From Sparassis latifolia (taxonomy: Eukaryota; Basidiomycota; Agaricomycetes; Polyporales; Sparassidaceae): a DNA stretch of 64,000 nt. The notes beneath the pieces were generated by a model, which was given only the letters and a program-made list of their open reading frames with translations, did no database searches and was not told the DNA's origin. This document shows, in pieces, positions 35,274 through 47,570 of the stretch; position 1 is the stretch's first letter, and each line of letters starts with the position of its first letter. The stretch is from contig CM031552.1 in the NCBI GenBank assembly GCA_018466975.1, forward strand, positions 682,001-746,000, read 5' to 3'. Position numbers and translations under genes: made by a program.

Positions 35274-37520
35274 TGTCCACTCAAGCCTCTGGGACATCCA
35301 CCTCCGTTCTCGATGCACAGTATTCACTCTCTCGCACCCTGCAAGACAAGTCCGAAACATCCACCGCGATAGTGAACACAGAGAAGACACCATGCAGTGT
35401 GGAGAATGGACAGCCATCGGGCCAGTGTACTGTGGAGGACATGAAGACCCCTCCGTCTTCAGAAGATGAGTACTTGGTCAGCCTGGATGATGAGGAGGAT
35501 CCCAAGAATCGTTCAACCGCCCGGAAATGGGTCATCGTGCTAGTCATTAGCTCCGCTGCACTGTGTGCTACCTTTGCGTCGTCAGTGGTGCGCCATTTTT
35601 TGGCGTTAATGGTGCCTTGCTCACGTTCACTCCACCAGGCTGCCTTCACGGAAGCAGGGCTTGCAGAAGACCTGCATACGGTCCACGAAGTTACGATCTT
35701 GAGTATCAGTCTGTTTGTGATGGGACTTGGTTTGTTCATTGTCGGCCCCATGATTTTCTTCGTCGCACTAACGTTTAATGCAGGCGTAGGTCCCCTGCTA
35801 GTCGGTCCTCTATCCGAAGTGTATGGACGGAACATTATTTATCGAATATCCTACCTGCTATTTTTTGCTTTCACGTGGCCTATCGCTTTCGCTCCAAATA
35901 TCGGTAGGTGGTAGCAATGGCTCTCTCGATGATAATGAGATGTTTTACCTTGAACAGAGGTCTTCCTGGTATTTCGATTTATCACCGGTTTCTGCGGCTC
36001 AGCTTTTTTGAGCGTCGCAGGAGGTAGTGTGACTGATCTCTTCGTCAATGCGAAAGTCGCATCGTAAGTGTCTCCGTTATGCATGGCTCATATTCTGAGG
36101 ATCGCTGTAGTCCCATGGCGGTCTATACTATGTCTCCGTTCATTGGTCCCGTGATCGGGCCCCTAATTGGAGGGTGAGCAGACATCCTTTCATGGGCGAC
36201 GTGTTATTGACTGTCCACCAGCTTCATCAACCAAGTAGGCTTCACAATTCCTGTCAGATGCACTCGATTTACAATATTTTCCAGAATGTTTATTGGAGGT
36301 GGACATACAGGGTGCTACTCATGTGGCAGTTCGTAGAGATCATATTACTACTGCTGGTATGTGCTGTTCCTGCTCTCATTCAGCGGTTTTACTGACGTGC
36401 ATTAGCTTATTCCCGAAACATATGAGCCGCTACTCTTGAAGTCCAAAGCTCGACGGTAAGATGGTACTGTCCCAGCAATTGTGCACGATTCTCATACCCG
36501 ACTCTAGTATGCGCAAGGAGACGGGCAATGACAAATATTATGCACCTCTCGATCGGCGGGAACAGAGCATTTTCAACGCAATCTTGTTCAGTTGCTACAC
36601 ACCCTTCCGTACATAGTCGATGTTTTTGAATGAGCCACGCATGTATTAACCACCATCCGCCAGAGCTCATATTGTTTGATAGAATGGCACTTGCTCTGGA
36701 TACATGGTAGGTCTTAGGCTGTACTGTCGAGTCCGTTTATTTAACGTACGTTCTGCAGGAACGCACTTATTCTCGGAATACTGTATCTTGCCTTCCAGGC
36801 TTTCCCCATAATCTTCGAGGACTTACACGGCTTCAACTACCAAGAGACAGGACTGTCGTTCCTTGGGATTGGGGTAGGAATGTTTGCAGCTCTCGCGACA
36901 CAACCATTGTGGAATCGGTAATTAGCCTGCCCGTGACGAAATCCGGCCGCACTCACGTTCTGCTTTTAGTTTCCATCGGAATCAGACGATCAAGTACAAC
37001 GGGCCTCCTCCACCGGAGACCCGCTTGGTCATGGGCCAATGGGGTGGGATCTTAGCACCGATAGGTAACGAGAGATTCTAAAATATTTTCGCCCTGCTAA
37101 CACGCGTGATCAGGTCTCTTTTGGCTTGCATTCACAACATACAAGCACGTCTTCTGGATTGCACCAATCATCGCGTCCGTTCCTTTTGGCGCCGGGGTGT
37201 ACTTCATCTTCACGTCGACGTTCACATACCTCGTCGTTGCTTATCGTCCCATCGCGGCGTCCGCCATGGCGGCGAACAGCTTCCTGCGGTCGACGTTCGC
37301 TGCCGTATTCCCCCTATTTGCCACCGCGATGTATCATAAGCTCGGCACTGTCGGTGCCACGGCGCTTCTGGCGGGCCTGTGCACTATCATGGCTCCTCTT
37401 CCGTGAGCAAATTTCTTCCCGTCCAATAGGATGACTGATGCTCACGCTGTCCAAAGTTTCATATACCGTAGAATTGGCGGACGACTTCGCTCAAACTCGC
37501 GTTTTGCGGTCAAGTCGTGA
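35274..37520 (+). CDS. MFS transporter, DHA1 type
   Basis: Plasma-membrane proton antiporter of the drug:H+ family; substrate unknown, with polyamine or drug export usual for relatives. A cytosolic acidic N-terminus (about 90 residues from MSTQASGTSTSVLDAQYS) precedes the first membrane segment WVIVLVISSAALCATFASSV. The signature after segment 2 is GPLLVGPLSEVYGRNIIYRI (motif A). FRFITGFCGSAFLSVAGGSV and MSPFIGPVIGPLIGGFINQ (motif C-like) follow, then WRWTYRVLLMWQFVEIILL. The second half has TWNALILGILYLAFQAFPII, GLFWLAFTTYKHVFWIAPII and YFIFTSTFTYLVVAYRPIAA. At least nine introns. The splice near 36590-36665 is the least certain; otherwise it looks intact. Confidence 0.88.
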
Positions 37521-37920
37521 TCATGACTGTCTATAGCTTACGAAATTAGTCAAATTTCCACGTCGAACTGCCTTACTGACCATTCATTGTGTATAACCGC
37601 ATGTATTCACTGTACCTCCTGACATACATCGTCGCTAGTCGTTCCCTAGTCCGTGACTAGACATAGCAATCATTCTCGTTCACCTAGGACAAAACATATC
37701 ATCTGCAATTTTCGCGTTACATGTACTGAGATTTGACTCACACCCCGTCAGAGATCCAAAGCAAATTTGGGGACAGCGTTTGACCGGCGAAGCTGACAGA
37801 GCAGCATGGACATTGTGGATAGAGGGCCCGACCTCTCCGACAGCGCACTCGGAGGTGCTCGGACACGAAGAGCTCAAAACTGCCACTGCTCTTCCCACGC
37901 ACTGCACCTCCGTCCTCGAC

Positions 37921-38267
37921 ATGTCGCTCCTCGCTCGCTCCAGCGCACCCCTCCGCCAAGTCGCCCGCTCGCGCCTCGTCGCGCCTTCCCGTTCTGTGCA
38001 CAGCGAGTACAAGGTACGCACCTGAATAAGTATAGCACGGGCACCACAGAGTCTGAAGTGCACGTAGCATTTTCCGTTCGAGTACAACAACAGAGGCGCC
38101 TTCGCCACGAAACTGGCGGTCTACCTCATCGGTGGGTTCAGCATCCCCTTCGTTGCTGCGTGGTACCAGATGTACGTTGAGATTGCCAATCCGCTTTATA
38201 TTGAGCATCGCACATGACTGAGCCTGGCCCTTGTCTTCACAGTAGGAAGTCCTCTGGCGCGACGTAA
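37921..38267 (+). CDS. COX8: Cytochrome c oxidase subunit VIIc-like
   Basis: Small nuclear-encoded subunit of respiratory complex IV in the inner mitochondrial membrane. Exon 1 (37921-38013) is a mitochondrial leader: MSLLARSSAPLRQVARSR ... SVHSEYK. Exon 2 (38068-38173) reads HFPFEYNNRGAFATKLAVYL then IGGFSIPFVAAWYQ, a single membrane helix with the conserved PFVAAWYQ end. Exon 3 is IRKSSGAT and a stop at 38265-38267. Introns are 38014-38067 and about 38174-38243. The total is about 75 residues, right for the family. The symbol follows yeast naming. Confidence 0.85.
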
Positions 38268-38483
38268 CTAGGCCCACCAGGACCCACCGCCCCCATTATC
38301 CTCATCAATAGAGCTACCTAGACCATCAGACACCATAGACCATTACCACTGCCGCCCATCAGACTTGCTGCAGATCCTCATCGGAGTAGTCGTTAAGCAT
38401 AATACGTTTCGCAGTAATATGAACGTGCTCTTCGTCTATACTCTCCGTTTCCTCAATCCTTTGAGCAACCACTTCCACGACTA

Positions 38484-41400
38484 TCAATCCGTCCTCGTAG
38501 TCGAGCACTTTTCTTTGGTCTTTCTCATTTTCTTACTGATTTTCTCCACGGTCTGCACGGTGCGGCAGTCACAGGTTCTCATCATGAACTCCGGGTCTCC
38601 TTCCAGTGCGTCTATTGCGCACGACGACGCCCAACGCATCGCAGATGCTGTTGCTGAACTTGTGGCAGTCGCTAGAATAATCTCGTGGACCATGACTGGA
38701 GTACAAATGTTAGCTTGAGTGCTCATGCTCATGGTGACCTGCTCGCAAATACTGGCTCACCGTCGTATCGATAGATCCCGCTATCCATCGTTTTGACTAC
38801 TCTATGTTGATGGCAGCCAGCGCCGTGCAGCAGCTCGAATAATGTTTTGTTCGGGTGGTGGGAGAGGCTTTGGAGTCTGATGTACTGGTCATAGAATGGC
38901 CTCAACGCGTGGTTGAAGAAGACCTCGACGCCACCTTCCGAAAAGTCGTCCGAGATGTAAAGGGCGCCGATGAGGGACTCCACGATATCCGAGAGAGCCT
39001 GAGCAGCATTGCACGGTTAGTTTCCCCTGGAGGAAATCTCAGTGAATGCTCTCACCTTCGGCGGGTCAACCTCTAACCAGTATTGCCCGACCTCCCTGCG
39101 CTCCCTCTCAGCTCGTGCGCACTCTTCTTCACGGTAAGTCTCGAGTTTATCTACACATGCCTTGATTGCGGTTTGCAGGTCGGGAGAGGCATGCCGGAAA
39201 TGCCTGTACAATCCAGAGGATACACAGAAGGCCGCTAGGGCGTGATTGGACACCATAGCAGCCTTCGGTCGAATTGATCACCAGCAGTAGTGCAAAATCA
39301 AACTGTTTCTGACCTTGAGCAATGTGAGACCACCTGGAGACAGCTGAGGATTGCGATGGAATATGTAGCGAACAACAACTGAAACGACTCCAATTCAGTC
39401 CCAAGGAACAATATTGAGGGGTTTCAGAGCTCACAGAAATCGAGTATCGCATCCCCAAGAAACTCCAACCGGTCGTAACAGGAAAGATGTTGTGCGTTGA
39501 TGGAGGGATGGGTCTATGTGAATGTCAGCCAAAACCGTGGTAGCATCATAGGGGACTCACCAGTGCCTGGGCCAGTAGACGCGGCTCCTTGAACTTGCAC
39601 CCTAGTATAGCCTCTACAGCTTCTTGCGTCTTTCCTGGAAAAGTGGCGATGACAACAGGAGAAGGTGCTATGACCTGCTGGGCGAAATCTGACCACCGAG
39701 AAATCTCCCTGAGAGCACCTGTCAGGGCAGTTGTCACTCTCAGAGCGAGTTCTTGGCCGGCGGTTAAGTATGCAGCTCCTATTATTCCCTCAACGACATC
39801 CGCTACAGTCTGGGAATGGAGGCATCAGTTGTTACAGCAATGTGCTGCATACCAACACACCTTGTCTCCGAGCCATTGAATGTTCACATCTTCGCGTTGT
39901 TTCTTCCGTTTACCACGTTTCACGGGAACACCAGCTCCTGATAACTGCGCTCCCTGGTTGAAGATGTCCGGGATGATCATAGACTAGGCTTACTTACCTG
40001 GCTGAATTCTCCGGGATTTGCCAGCTCATCGGATGTCCCCTTCTCGTTTCCGGCAATCGTGCTTTTCGCGGAACCCCCGTCAGAGTCAGACAGCGTAGGC
40101 TGCCAAAGCTTTACTGCGAAAGGCTTGCTCTGAATATAGGGTGGCAAACCCACACGAACCGCTCCAGACTTCAGCGCTTTATTGCTGATGATCTGCTGAC
40201 GAGAAGCATGAAGCCCACCCTCGTTCTTCGATGGCATGGTCATGTAGCAGTAGATAGACGACATAAATTTGAGAAATGCGTCTCCTGTTCACCGGGAAAG
40301 ACTCGTGTCAAGTTAGCACCACCGAAGTGTGGAGAGTTTACCTAGCAATTCCAAACGCTCGTAGTCATATTCGGCGCAAGCAGAGGGAGCGCAGAGTGCG
40401 GCAAGGAGATGCTCGTCCGAAATTGAGTTCTCGAAAAATTTAGTATTCAGCTCCTTCACGAGCAACTGATTGTCTATCTTGTGTATAAGGGATGGTAGAA
40501 GGAGCACCGTCCGGAAGGTACTATGTGCATAGGTCAGTGTCTTATTCATGCTTACGATCATCTGTACGCTCGCCTTGCTGGTATCGTAAACTTGACACAT
40601 AATTCAGGGATGAGATCTAAACCAAATCACTTCAAAATCAGTTGGAAACTTCGCCGGGAACGACTCACATTTGGCAGGCAACTTCGAGGCAGAGAGTAAA
40701 GGTTTGGCAGTTGGGGTCAGATAATTCGTGACAACGGGCACCGGCGATACTTCAATAATAGGCTGCTTGTGGATTTTGAGACCCTCAAACCCTTTGCGAT
40801 GCGCCTTGAGGTATTCGACAAAGTTCGCATACTCTGCTCCACGCTAATGTATAAGTGAGCGCAGAACGAATGGAGCGGAGATGGAACAGAATTACTGGGT
40901 TGTCATCGACCTTGCTCATGGGCGACAGATCATGCCTGACTCGAGAGACGAAGAACCGATTGGTGAATTCAATCCATCTATCCTGTATGACGGCATCCTC
41001 GACACGGTCGTCAATGTTTGCTATTGCATGTTCGTCGGATATTACAGGGACCATGAAGTTTTTTGCTGCAAGCTTGACTAACTCCCATGGAATATACTCG
41101 CCAACCGATGGGTACTGCGTGTCTCCAGTATTCTCCCATGCGCAACTTAGGGGCGCGAAGAAATACAACAAGCTCTCGATGGGAGGATTGAATGGCTTAT
41201 TGGAGACAGCACGACAAAGCCGCAAGGTATATGCATGCAGTAAATGAAGTTGACTATGATCAACGTAGAGAGGAGCACCGCGAAGAAGCTTGACTGTGGC
41301 TTTGAAGCCTGAAGTGAACACGGAGAAGTCGGGCAGGTTTGGCAGAGATGACCTTGTGAGGATGAGGACGGGAGCATAATGTTGTTCTTGCAGACTGCCG

Positions 41401-43005
41401 GGCAAGACGATTGTTGGGTACAAACAATCCCGGGCAAGCGATAGGGTATTCGACCAAAACGCAGAACGCCTCCTTGGATAAGAATGGGTACCGCTAGTTG
41501 TGAGTGAAGGATTGCTGACATTCTTGCCGCCAAGCTCAGCCATCCCCGTAGTTGTCATCCAACAGTGCTGCTGAGGGAAGAAACGATAATCGAGTACTGA
41601 TGCATTAATCAGTTGCCTGCATGCTTCGAAGCACGCTGCACGTCGAGCCTCCGCCTTTGAGCGGCATGCGGAACCGGATACTGCAGACACAGATAAACGA
41701 CGAGGAAGATGGACACTACACGTGAAGTTCGTGTGAATGCCCGACTGATGCTCCTGGAACTCAAACAGTGGTCCATCTAAGGCGTCGTCCATTCGAACGT
41801 CTGAAGCTGCCAAGAATCGGTAGATGACACTAGTTGCATCTCTTGGGAGAAGCACCCCGCCAGTGGTAGGATCATGAATGCAATCTGCTTCGTCAGCTTC
41901 ATCGTCACTATCTGAGAGATACGGGTCCAATGCCTCATGTAGAGTTCTCGGAGGAATGGCACTGCAGGGGCTGGACGCAACCTTTTCCACCCACCTACGC
42001 ATCTTGTCGTCAAGAGTTGCAATTGCTAACAGTATGCGTCTGTCGTTACTGTTGTCTTTTTCAACCATGTGTACAAGATGACTTTCCGGTCCAATGGAAA
42101 GAGCACAAGAATATGCAAACGACACCTGACTCTCGAAAAGGTCGAAACTAGGAGCAAAAACATCTCAGTGCATTCGAGATCTAGAGTTGAGTTTCATTGC
42201 ACACCATATTACAATCGATGCCTTAGGGATATCCAGGTCTTCTCCTGATCTAGTGATCACCAGAAGATTGCAGGTACCCCTTCGAAATGAACGGATAACA
42301 TCATCCTGGAGACACAGGTGTTAGCAATACTCCAAGGGTTGAGTGTGCATATCACCTTGACCTCGATATTAGATTGTCGACCGGTCATGACTGCAGGCCG
42401 AATGAATGCTGAACGATCTTGCAGAGCTTGTAAGAGCCGCACAATGGCCTGCGCTATGACCCTTCTTCGCACTTATCTCGGTCGCATTAGGTGGCCTTCC
42501 ATGCATGCTACACCACGACTCACCGATGACTACACCGCGAAAAGTCTCACCATAAGGCGCACAACCTTTGAGTACCTCGACAAATTTGACAAACTTTGGG
42601 GACACGTCGGACTCGGATGCCGTAACATCAAAGTGCGGCTGGGAAACATTCCATTTCTTCATGGTGGTACAAATTTGTGCCGCGGGTCCTGTAGCATTTT
42701 GATTATTCTCGGACCAATCCCGCCAGAACAGTTCCGCAGCATAGGATCCGAGTTCACAGAAGACTTGGGAGGCAGATTTAAATACCCGAGACGAAATTGT
42801 CCGTTCTGTGTCAAGTTCCCTCAACTTGGTTGACAGTGTTGGTTCAGCAGCAATAAGACAGTGTCGTCGGTAGAGTACAACCAGTTCCGCGGGAAGACCA
42901 GTGACTCTTTCCGATTCTTCGTCCTAAATAACACTTAGCAACCACTTGATGACAAACTGAACACTTACAGTAAGGGCAGCTGAAGACGACACTCGCTAGT
43001 GAGAA
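38484..43005 (-). CDS. Dicer-like ribonuclease III lacking the N-terminal helicase half
   Basis: Cuts double-stranded RNA into siRNAs. Present in order: the helicase insert region (LRELDTERTISSRVFKSASQ, 42.8 kb); helicase C domain (GRQSNIEVK, DDVIRSFRRGTCNLLVITRS, EDLDIPKASIVI, FDLFESQVSFAYSCAL); dimerisation dsRNA-binding fold (DATSVIYRFLAASDVR, 41.8 kb); a PAZ-like middle; RNase IIIa (YDYERLELLGDAFLKFMSSI, with VADVVEGIIGAAYLTAG); RNase IIIb (LSCYDRLEFLGDAILDF and LSDIVESLIGALYISDDF); and a C-terminal dsRNA-binding segment ending at 38484. The acidic residues of both RNase III sites are present. Not found upstream: the ATP-binding motifs (GSGKT, DECHH). A splice acceptor at about 43005 means the gene may continue upstream, but what lies there is not helicase-like. 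Confidence 0.85.
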
Positions 43006-43010
43006 TTGAA

Positions 43011-43490
43011 TCATTCACTAACTCCACCTGGCTCCAACTTGTACTGAAGACATACAAAGTTTCCGGACGCGATCTTGGCAGAAATAGTACCACTAGATGA
43101 TCGGTTTGTTTTCCGCTTTTTGCTAGGACGACTGGATTCATCCACACGCGACAAATCAAAGTCCATTTCGCCGATGGTGCGAGTACGACGGCTTGGAACA
43201 AAAGAAGTTGATGACGTGCGGGCGTTATCTTCGTTCCACATCCGTTCGTCCTTGATATCAATAACCTCTCCAGCGGGTGAAGGAATGGCTTGTCGTGAGC
43301 CTTCCACGACTTCTTTCCAGATTCCGAACATGTAAGCCAAAAGTGTGACAACCAACACCAAAACCCGAGATAGATTGCTTGGTCACGATGAGCAGTGCGA
43401 ATCCGAAGGTTAGCAGCCTGGAGCCGTATACTTACAGACACCAAACTCGCCCAGCTGCAGTGGTTGACAGATCTAAAATAGCGAGATCTT
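43011..43490 (-). CDS. Small membrane-anchored protein of unknown function, boundaries uncertain
   Basis: One exon reads LSRVLVLVVTLLAYMFGIW (a membrane segment) then EVVEGSRQAIPSPAGEVIDI and a Ser/Arg/Lys-rich tail (SRPSKKRKTNRSSSG). An upstream exon may encode PRKDLAILDLSTTAAGRVWC, joined by a 57-bp intron (about 43375-43432). The start is not clear. Alternatively, splicing at 43066 (GTATGT) to 43005 would fuse this exon to the Dicer-like gene, which would make it a chimeric transcript. Confidence 0.4.
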
Positions 43491-43634
43491 TCCGCGGCGA
43501 GGCACCCTGAGTCGGTCATGTGGTGCGAGCGCTTTGGGCGCCGCAATCTTCGAGTCTCCTGTTGCTGTGCTGTCTTCTCGACTTTTGTTGGGACCCATGG
43601 CGTTGTCAATGGGCATACAGACAAGGACATTGTC

Positions 43635-45219
43635 ATGGTCAATAACGCGTCTCTCATATTACACCTCGTTCGCCAGTTGTCCGACTCAGAACAATCTCCG
43701 GAACAACCGGTGAGGGAACGCATTGTATCTCAGCCATGTCTCCTTGCTCGTCTTCCATCTGTCGGTGCGTTTTCCTCTGCATTTGTGCTAATATGTGCTA
43801 AGGTTTTCTCAAGCTTTTCTGCAGCGTGAGGCAGAACAGCTCGCACCGCAGGCGGTGATGAGGGAGTTGCGACACTCGGCTAGCGCAGCGACCCTTGCGC
43901 TAGATTCTCACGAGGACGTTCAAAGTGAAACCGAGACAGAGGCTTCTCCTATCTCACCACAGAAGGATCACAAATTCAAGGCCCTTGTTTCTATGATCTC
44001 GTCAATTGCTCCTTCAGCGCGGCACACGAGTTTACAGAAGGGAACGGAGACTGGAACAACCAAGTTGAAGAAAGATCCAGAGGTTCTCCTTTCTCATGAT
44101 TCACCTCCGCGCCACACTAATTGCAATATACAGCCATGGGAAGTTTTCAGAGCAATTGAGAAGAAAGACGTCATGTATCTCATGGAAGTTCGAGACCGCG
44201 CATTCCACGTTGGTTTCTCCATTATGCTATGCTTATGGATTTTTACTGGCGTTTTCGCTCAGCTACTGTTGCGCTATCATGGCGGCGTCACACCAATTGT
44301 GCATGCAATGCGCATCGGCAAGTCGCACCAGGATGTAGCCATAGTTCTTTTAGGCGCGTTCTCGCGATATGTCAATCACCTTGAAGATGAAGACTTCTCA
44401 CTGCCTGCAACGAAAGAATATCTGGGCCTGCTTCGTGAGTCTTGAGTAGATTTATCCGAGCTCCTGTCGAACTTCGAACTTGCATGCTAGGAATAAACTT
44501 AGGTCTTGCAATTGACTTAGGCTTACAAACTTCTCAGCCCGATCTGATACCTTCTTTTCTTCAAACCCTTGTCATGAGTGAAGGGGAACAGTGGGTGAAG
44601 AAGACTTCAGGATATATAGCTCGTCTACTTCGTGATAAGGGGGCTAAACCCGTTGAAGCTGCCGAAACTGCTGTGAGAACGTTTGCAACGGCGCAACTGA
44701 AACATGCAGAAATGATTATTGCACTTGAGGATTAGTAAGTACATTTGTCCGCCGTCGTCGTGTGTGTTCTAATAGAATGATGCTGCTTAGTATCGCAAAC
44801 GCTGCAACTGACTTGCTGATGATGGGTGCATGGCTTTGTGCGCTCGACAAAATTGACGGCCAACCAATATCCGTAGGTTCTAATTGTCTCGCGATCTATA
44901 CTGGCATTTATATGTATTGCTTCCTGACAGTCCTACCTTTTCGCTCGGGACGATCGTGTATACAAGATGTTTGACGAATTGCTTTTCAAGAACAGGTATG
45001 CAGTCCGCAGCCTGGGCCGAAGACTGCAGTGGCAGTTCAGGGTTCTACGGCATGTGATGGAAGGCCAGAAACTCAGTTTCCGAGTCAGTCTTTCTACCTA
45101 ACTCTACTGCCGGTGTAGCTTACTCTTTCTGCACATAGGGCAAGTTGACGTTCCTTGCTGATGAATTCGACTGCGGACCGGACCGCGAGATTAATTATGA
45201 CGGATATGCGTCATCATAA
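43635..45219 (+). CDS. Conserved fungal protein of unknown function
   Basis: Starts MVNNASLILHLVRQLSDSEQ. An intron of about 130 bp leads to REAEQLAPQAVMRELRHSAS. The core reads QPWEVFRAIEKKDVMYLMEV, TPIVHAMRIGKSHQDVAIVL, LGAFSRYVNHLEDEDFSLPA, AIDLGLQTSQPDLIPSFLQT and, at the end, FARDDRVYKMFDELLFKNRY and KLTFLADEFDCGPDREINYD. A hydrophobic stretch at 44213-44264 is better read as a 51-bp in-frame intron (GTTGGT...CTCAG) than as a membrane helix. I remember similar hypothetical proteins in other agaricomycetes with an ankyrin-like TPxxHAxR pattern, but no function. Confidence 0.75.
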
Positions 45220-45786
45220 CAGCTTTTAGGATTCGAAGTTACTGGACCTTACTCCCTCTTCAAGCATTGTTTTAGTGTACGGAGAGGATATCGACATTGA
45301 TAGGTATTCGCTTCTGAAATGCTATGAGGCAAGCATACAGCTTAAAAGTGCGTCGAATACTTTATGTCTTCTTTCACCCTTTTCCCTTGCTACAAAACGC
45401 AAGCTGCTCATACAAAGTGCCATCGGGGTAAAACTTGCCAACCCGCTTGGCGTGTTATTGAGCATATATCGAATACGGTGTGCCGGGCTTCTTTGATGTC
45501 CGGTTTATCTTCTCGGGTTTGAATGTGTATGTCAAACTCGGTGTTCGTATAAGGTGCTGTGAGAGCGCGAGGGATCAGCTCACCGCGGCGTATCATCGAT
45601 CACACAATGTTGGAAGTCTGCAAAGCAGTGGGGATATTTTTACACAGTTCGCATTGCAGTTACTATGATGAAATGACAAGTGGTTTCGAATCTCGCGCTG
45701 TCCGTTCATGCGACCTGCCTACAGTCCTTGCCATCGGTCCTACAGTCCATGCATCCGATCCCCGAGAATTTTTCCTCTTGTGTCAT
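45220..45786. other. Intergenic region, no gene supported
   Basis: Open frames are under 105 codons and overlap in different frames. The flanking genes converge here. Confidence 0.4.
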
Positions 45787-46648
45787 TCATACGTTAAAGA
45801 TCTTCATGTCTTTCGCCCATACCCATGCGCCGACCACGATGAGACCGAGCGTCGCAGGCGCTAGTTCCAACTGAAGAACACAGTACACCCAAAGTGTCGC
45901 AAGCGGAGGACACTGAGGCATCAAGGTAAAGTCAAGATTGATGAGCTTTCAAGGATAGGGCATCGCACCTGTCTCATGACAACTCTCCACGAGGCCCGAT
46001 TAATTAGCCATATCAGACGTGTGCCTACAACCATTGAGAGGATGAAGAGCAGCAGCTGCAATCGGCGGTGCTGCTTGTAACGGTTTGCTACGCGCCCATG
46101 AGTTACGGAGATCGGTGTACCCACAAATGCTTACTGTAAAACACGAATATCGACAGAACTACGATGCTCAATATGAAGTCGGCGGCTGGACAGAGGGAAA
46201 CGACTCACTGGGTATTCCAGAGAGCATGCGCTCCGCGAGAGCGCGGTAGGTAGGTTTGCGACCATACTGCCAGTGTACGAGTCTACACGTAAAGGCCAAG
46301 ATGAGCGTGCAACTCAAACATACTCACAGTATCATGAGCAGTGTAAAAACAAACCAGCACGCACATCTCCATGAGAAACAGTAAAGACGCCATGGGGATT
46401 ATTAACAGCGTTGCGTTAAACACCTCTTCCGCGAGGGGTAACCTGTCTTCGTCCTCATCCTCGTCTTGTTGTCTCCTTCGAATAACTGACTCGTCTTCAT
46501 CCTCCCTAACACGCAATCGATTAAGGATACCCGACTCAGTGATAATTCGCTGTTGGTCTTCCTCTGAGATCTCCGCGGCGGGCTCGGATGACGGCAGGTT
46601 GCCAGAAGTTAGTTTCGACTCGGATTTGCTTGCGCGAGATTTAGTCAT
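45787..46648 (-). CDS. Small integral membrane protein of unknown function
   Basis: Exon 1 starts MTKSRASKSESKLTSGNLPS, then ISEEDQQRIITESGILNRLR and an Arg/Asp/Glu-rich segment, followed by the first membrane helix NATLLIIPMASLLFLMEMCV. Exon 2 reads RLVHWQYGRKPTYRALAERM. Exon 3 holds RLQLLLFILSMVVGTRLIWL. The last exon holds CPPLATLWVYCVLQLELAPA then LGLIVVGAWAKDMKIFNV and the stop at 45787-45789. This gives about four membrane helices in about 230 residues. I recall the same layout in unnamed fungal membrane proteins. Confidence 0.72.
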
Positions 46649-46773
46649 TGTATACTATCAACGCAGTCGTCAACTAGGATGTCCAAGTGTTCGAGTGCCA
46701 ATTGGGTAGAATACGCCGGCGAAAGGAGAGATACCGCAGCCTGTTGTAGACCGCGGCGAACTGGCGAACCGTC

Positions 46774-46998
46774 ATGAAAAGCAGCCCCACGTGGTCAGTT
46801 TACCGAGTTTTTTTGTTACTGGCGCTGACTTTCGCCCCTTTGATCAATGACGATGATTCAAATATTCATGCTATATCCTTTCTGGAAGTTCTCGTGCACA
46901 CTGCCGCGGCGCTCAGCGCAGCAATGTTGGTACTCGCTAGATATACCGCTGTGCACTGCCGATTAATTGGCACCACCGTCCTAAAAGAATCCCCCTAG
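46774..46998 (+). CDS. Small hydrophobic ORF, uncertain
   Basis: 74 codons, MKSSPTWSVYRVFLLLALTF then APLINDDD and a second hydrophobic stretch (LEVLVHTAAALSAAMLVLAR). It could be a small secreted or membrane protein. There is no homologue I recognise and no intron evidence. Confidence 0.25.
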   Translation: MKSSPTWSVYRVFLLLALTFAPLINDDDSNIHAISFLEVLVHTAAALSAAMLVLARYTAVHCRLIGTTVLKESP

Positions 46999-47570
46999 AA
47001 GGTCACAGTTCGATGGGGTTTTACGCAATGTAAACTCTTTGTTGATATCTGATGAACAGCTGAAATGGAGCTTCGTGGTTGGGTCTCAGCTGGGCTTGCG
47101 TGGCTGTGTGACGCGTTTTCAAGTCGCTGTGAACCTTTCGTAGGCAGAAGGGAGACAAACTACAACTCACGTCTTACTTTCAAATACTCTGCCAGCGGAG
47201 TGCAGATTCACGTCATGTTCGGCATGACTATGGTATGGAACACGTTGTACTGTCCACCAAGCAGCAGTCAATCGGAAGTGACGGTTGTGTAATTCACCCA
47301 CCGTGCGTCTCAGAGTGATATTTCAATCTACTGTATACGCAGCGAGTCTCAAATTACTTCCAATCAGTGAGAAGGCCGAGTTTGAAGGCATTTGCATCCG
47401 GCAGTAATTATGCAGAAACGAGGCTGATATCTCTTAGCTCTTCCGGGTTGATTCAAGGCGCATGGACACTTGCCGATCCTCCCCAAATATTTTCCAGACG
47501 CGCATGCGCGATATAAAGTCATGGATGTTCAACGGGACGCTCGCCATCGCACTTTCCCAGACTCTTCCCC
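46999..47570. promoter_or_regulatory. Upstream region of laccase 1
   Basis: No gene seen. Short open frames only. GCGATATAAAG at 47508-47518 is a plausible TATA element about 55 bp before the laccase start. Confidence 0.4.

Noticed and set aside
44213..44264. Membrane helix in the unknown protein at 43635-45219
   Set aside because: The stretch starts GT, ends CAG, is 51 bp and has no stop; removing it joins DRAFH to LLLRYHGG, which fits a small in-frame intron better.
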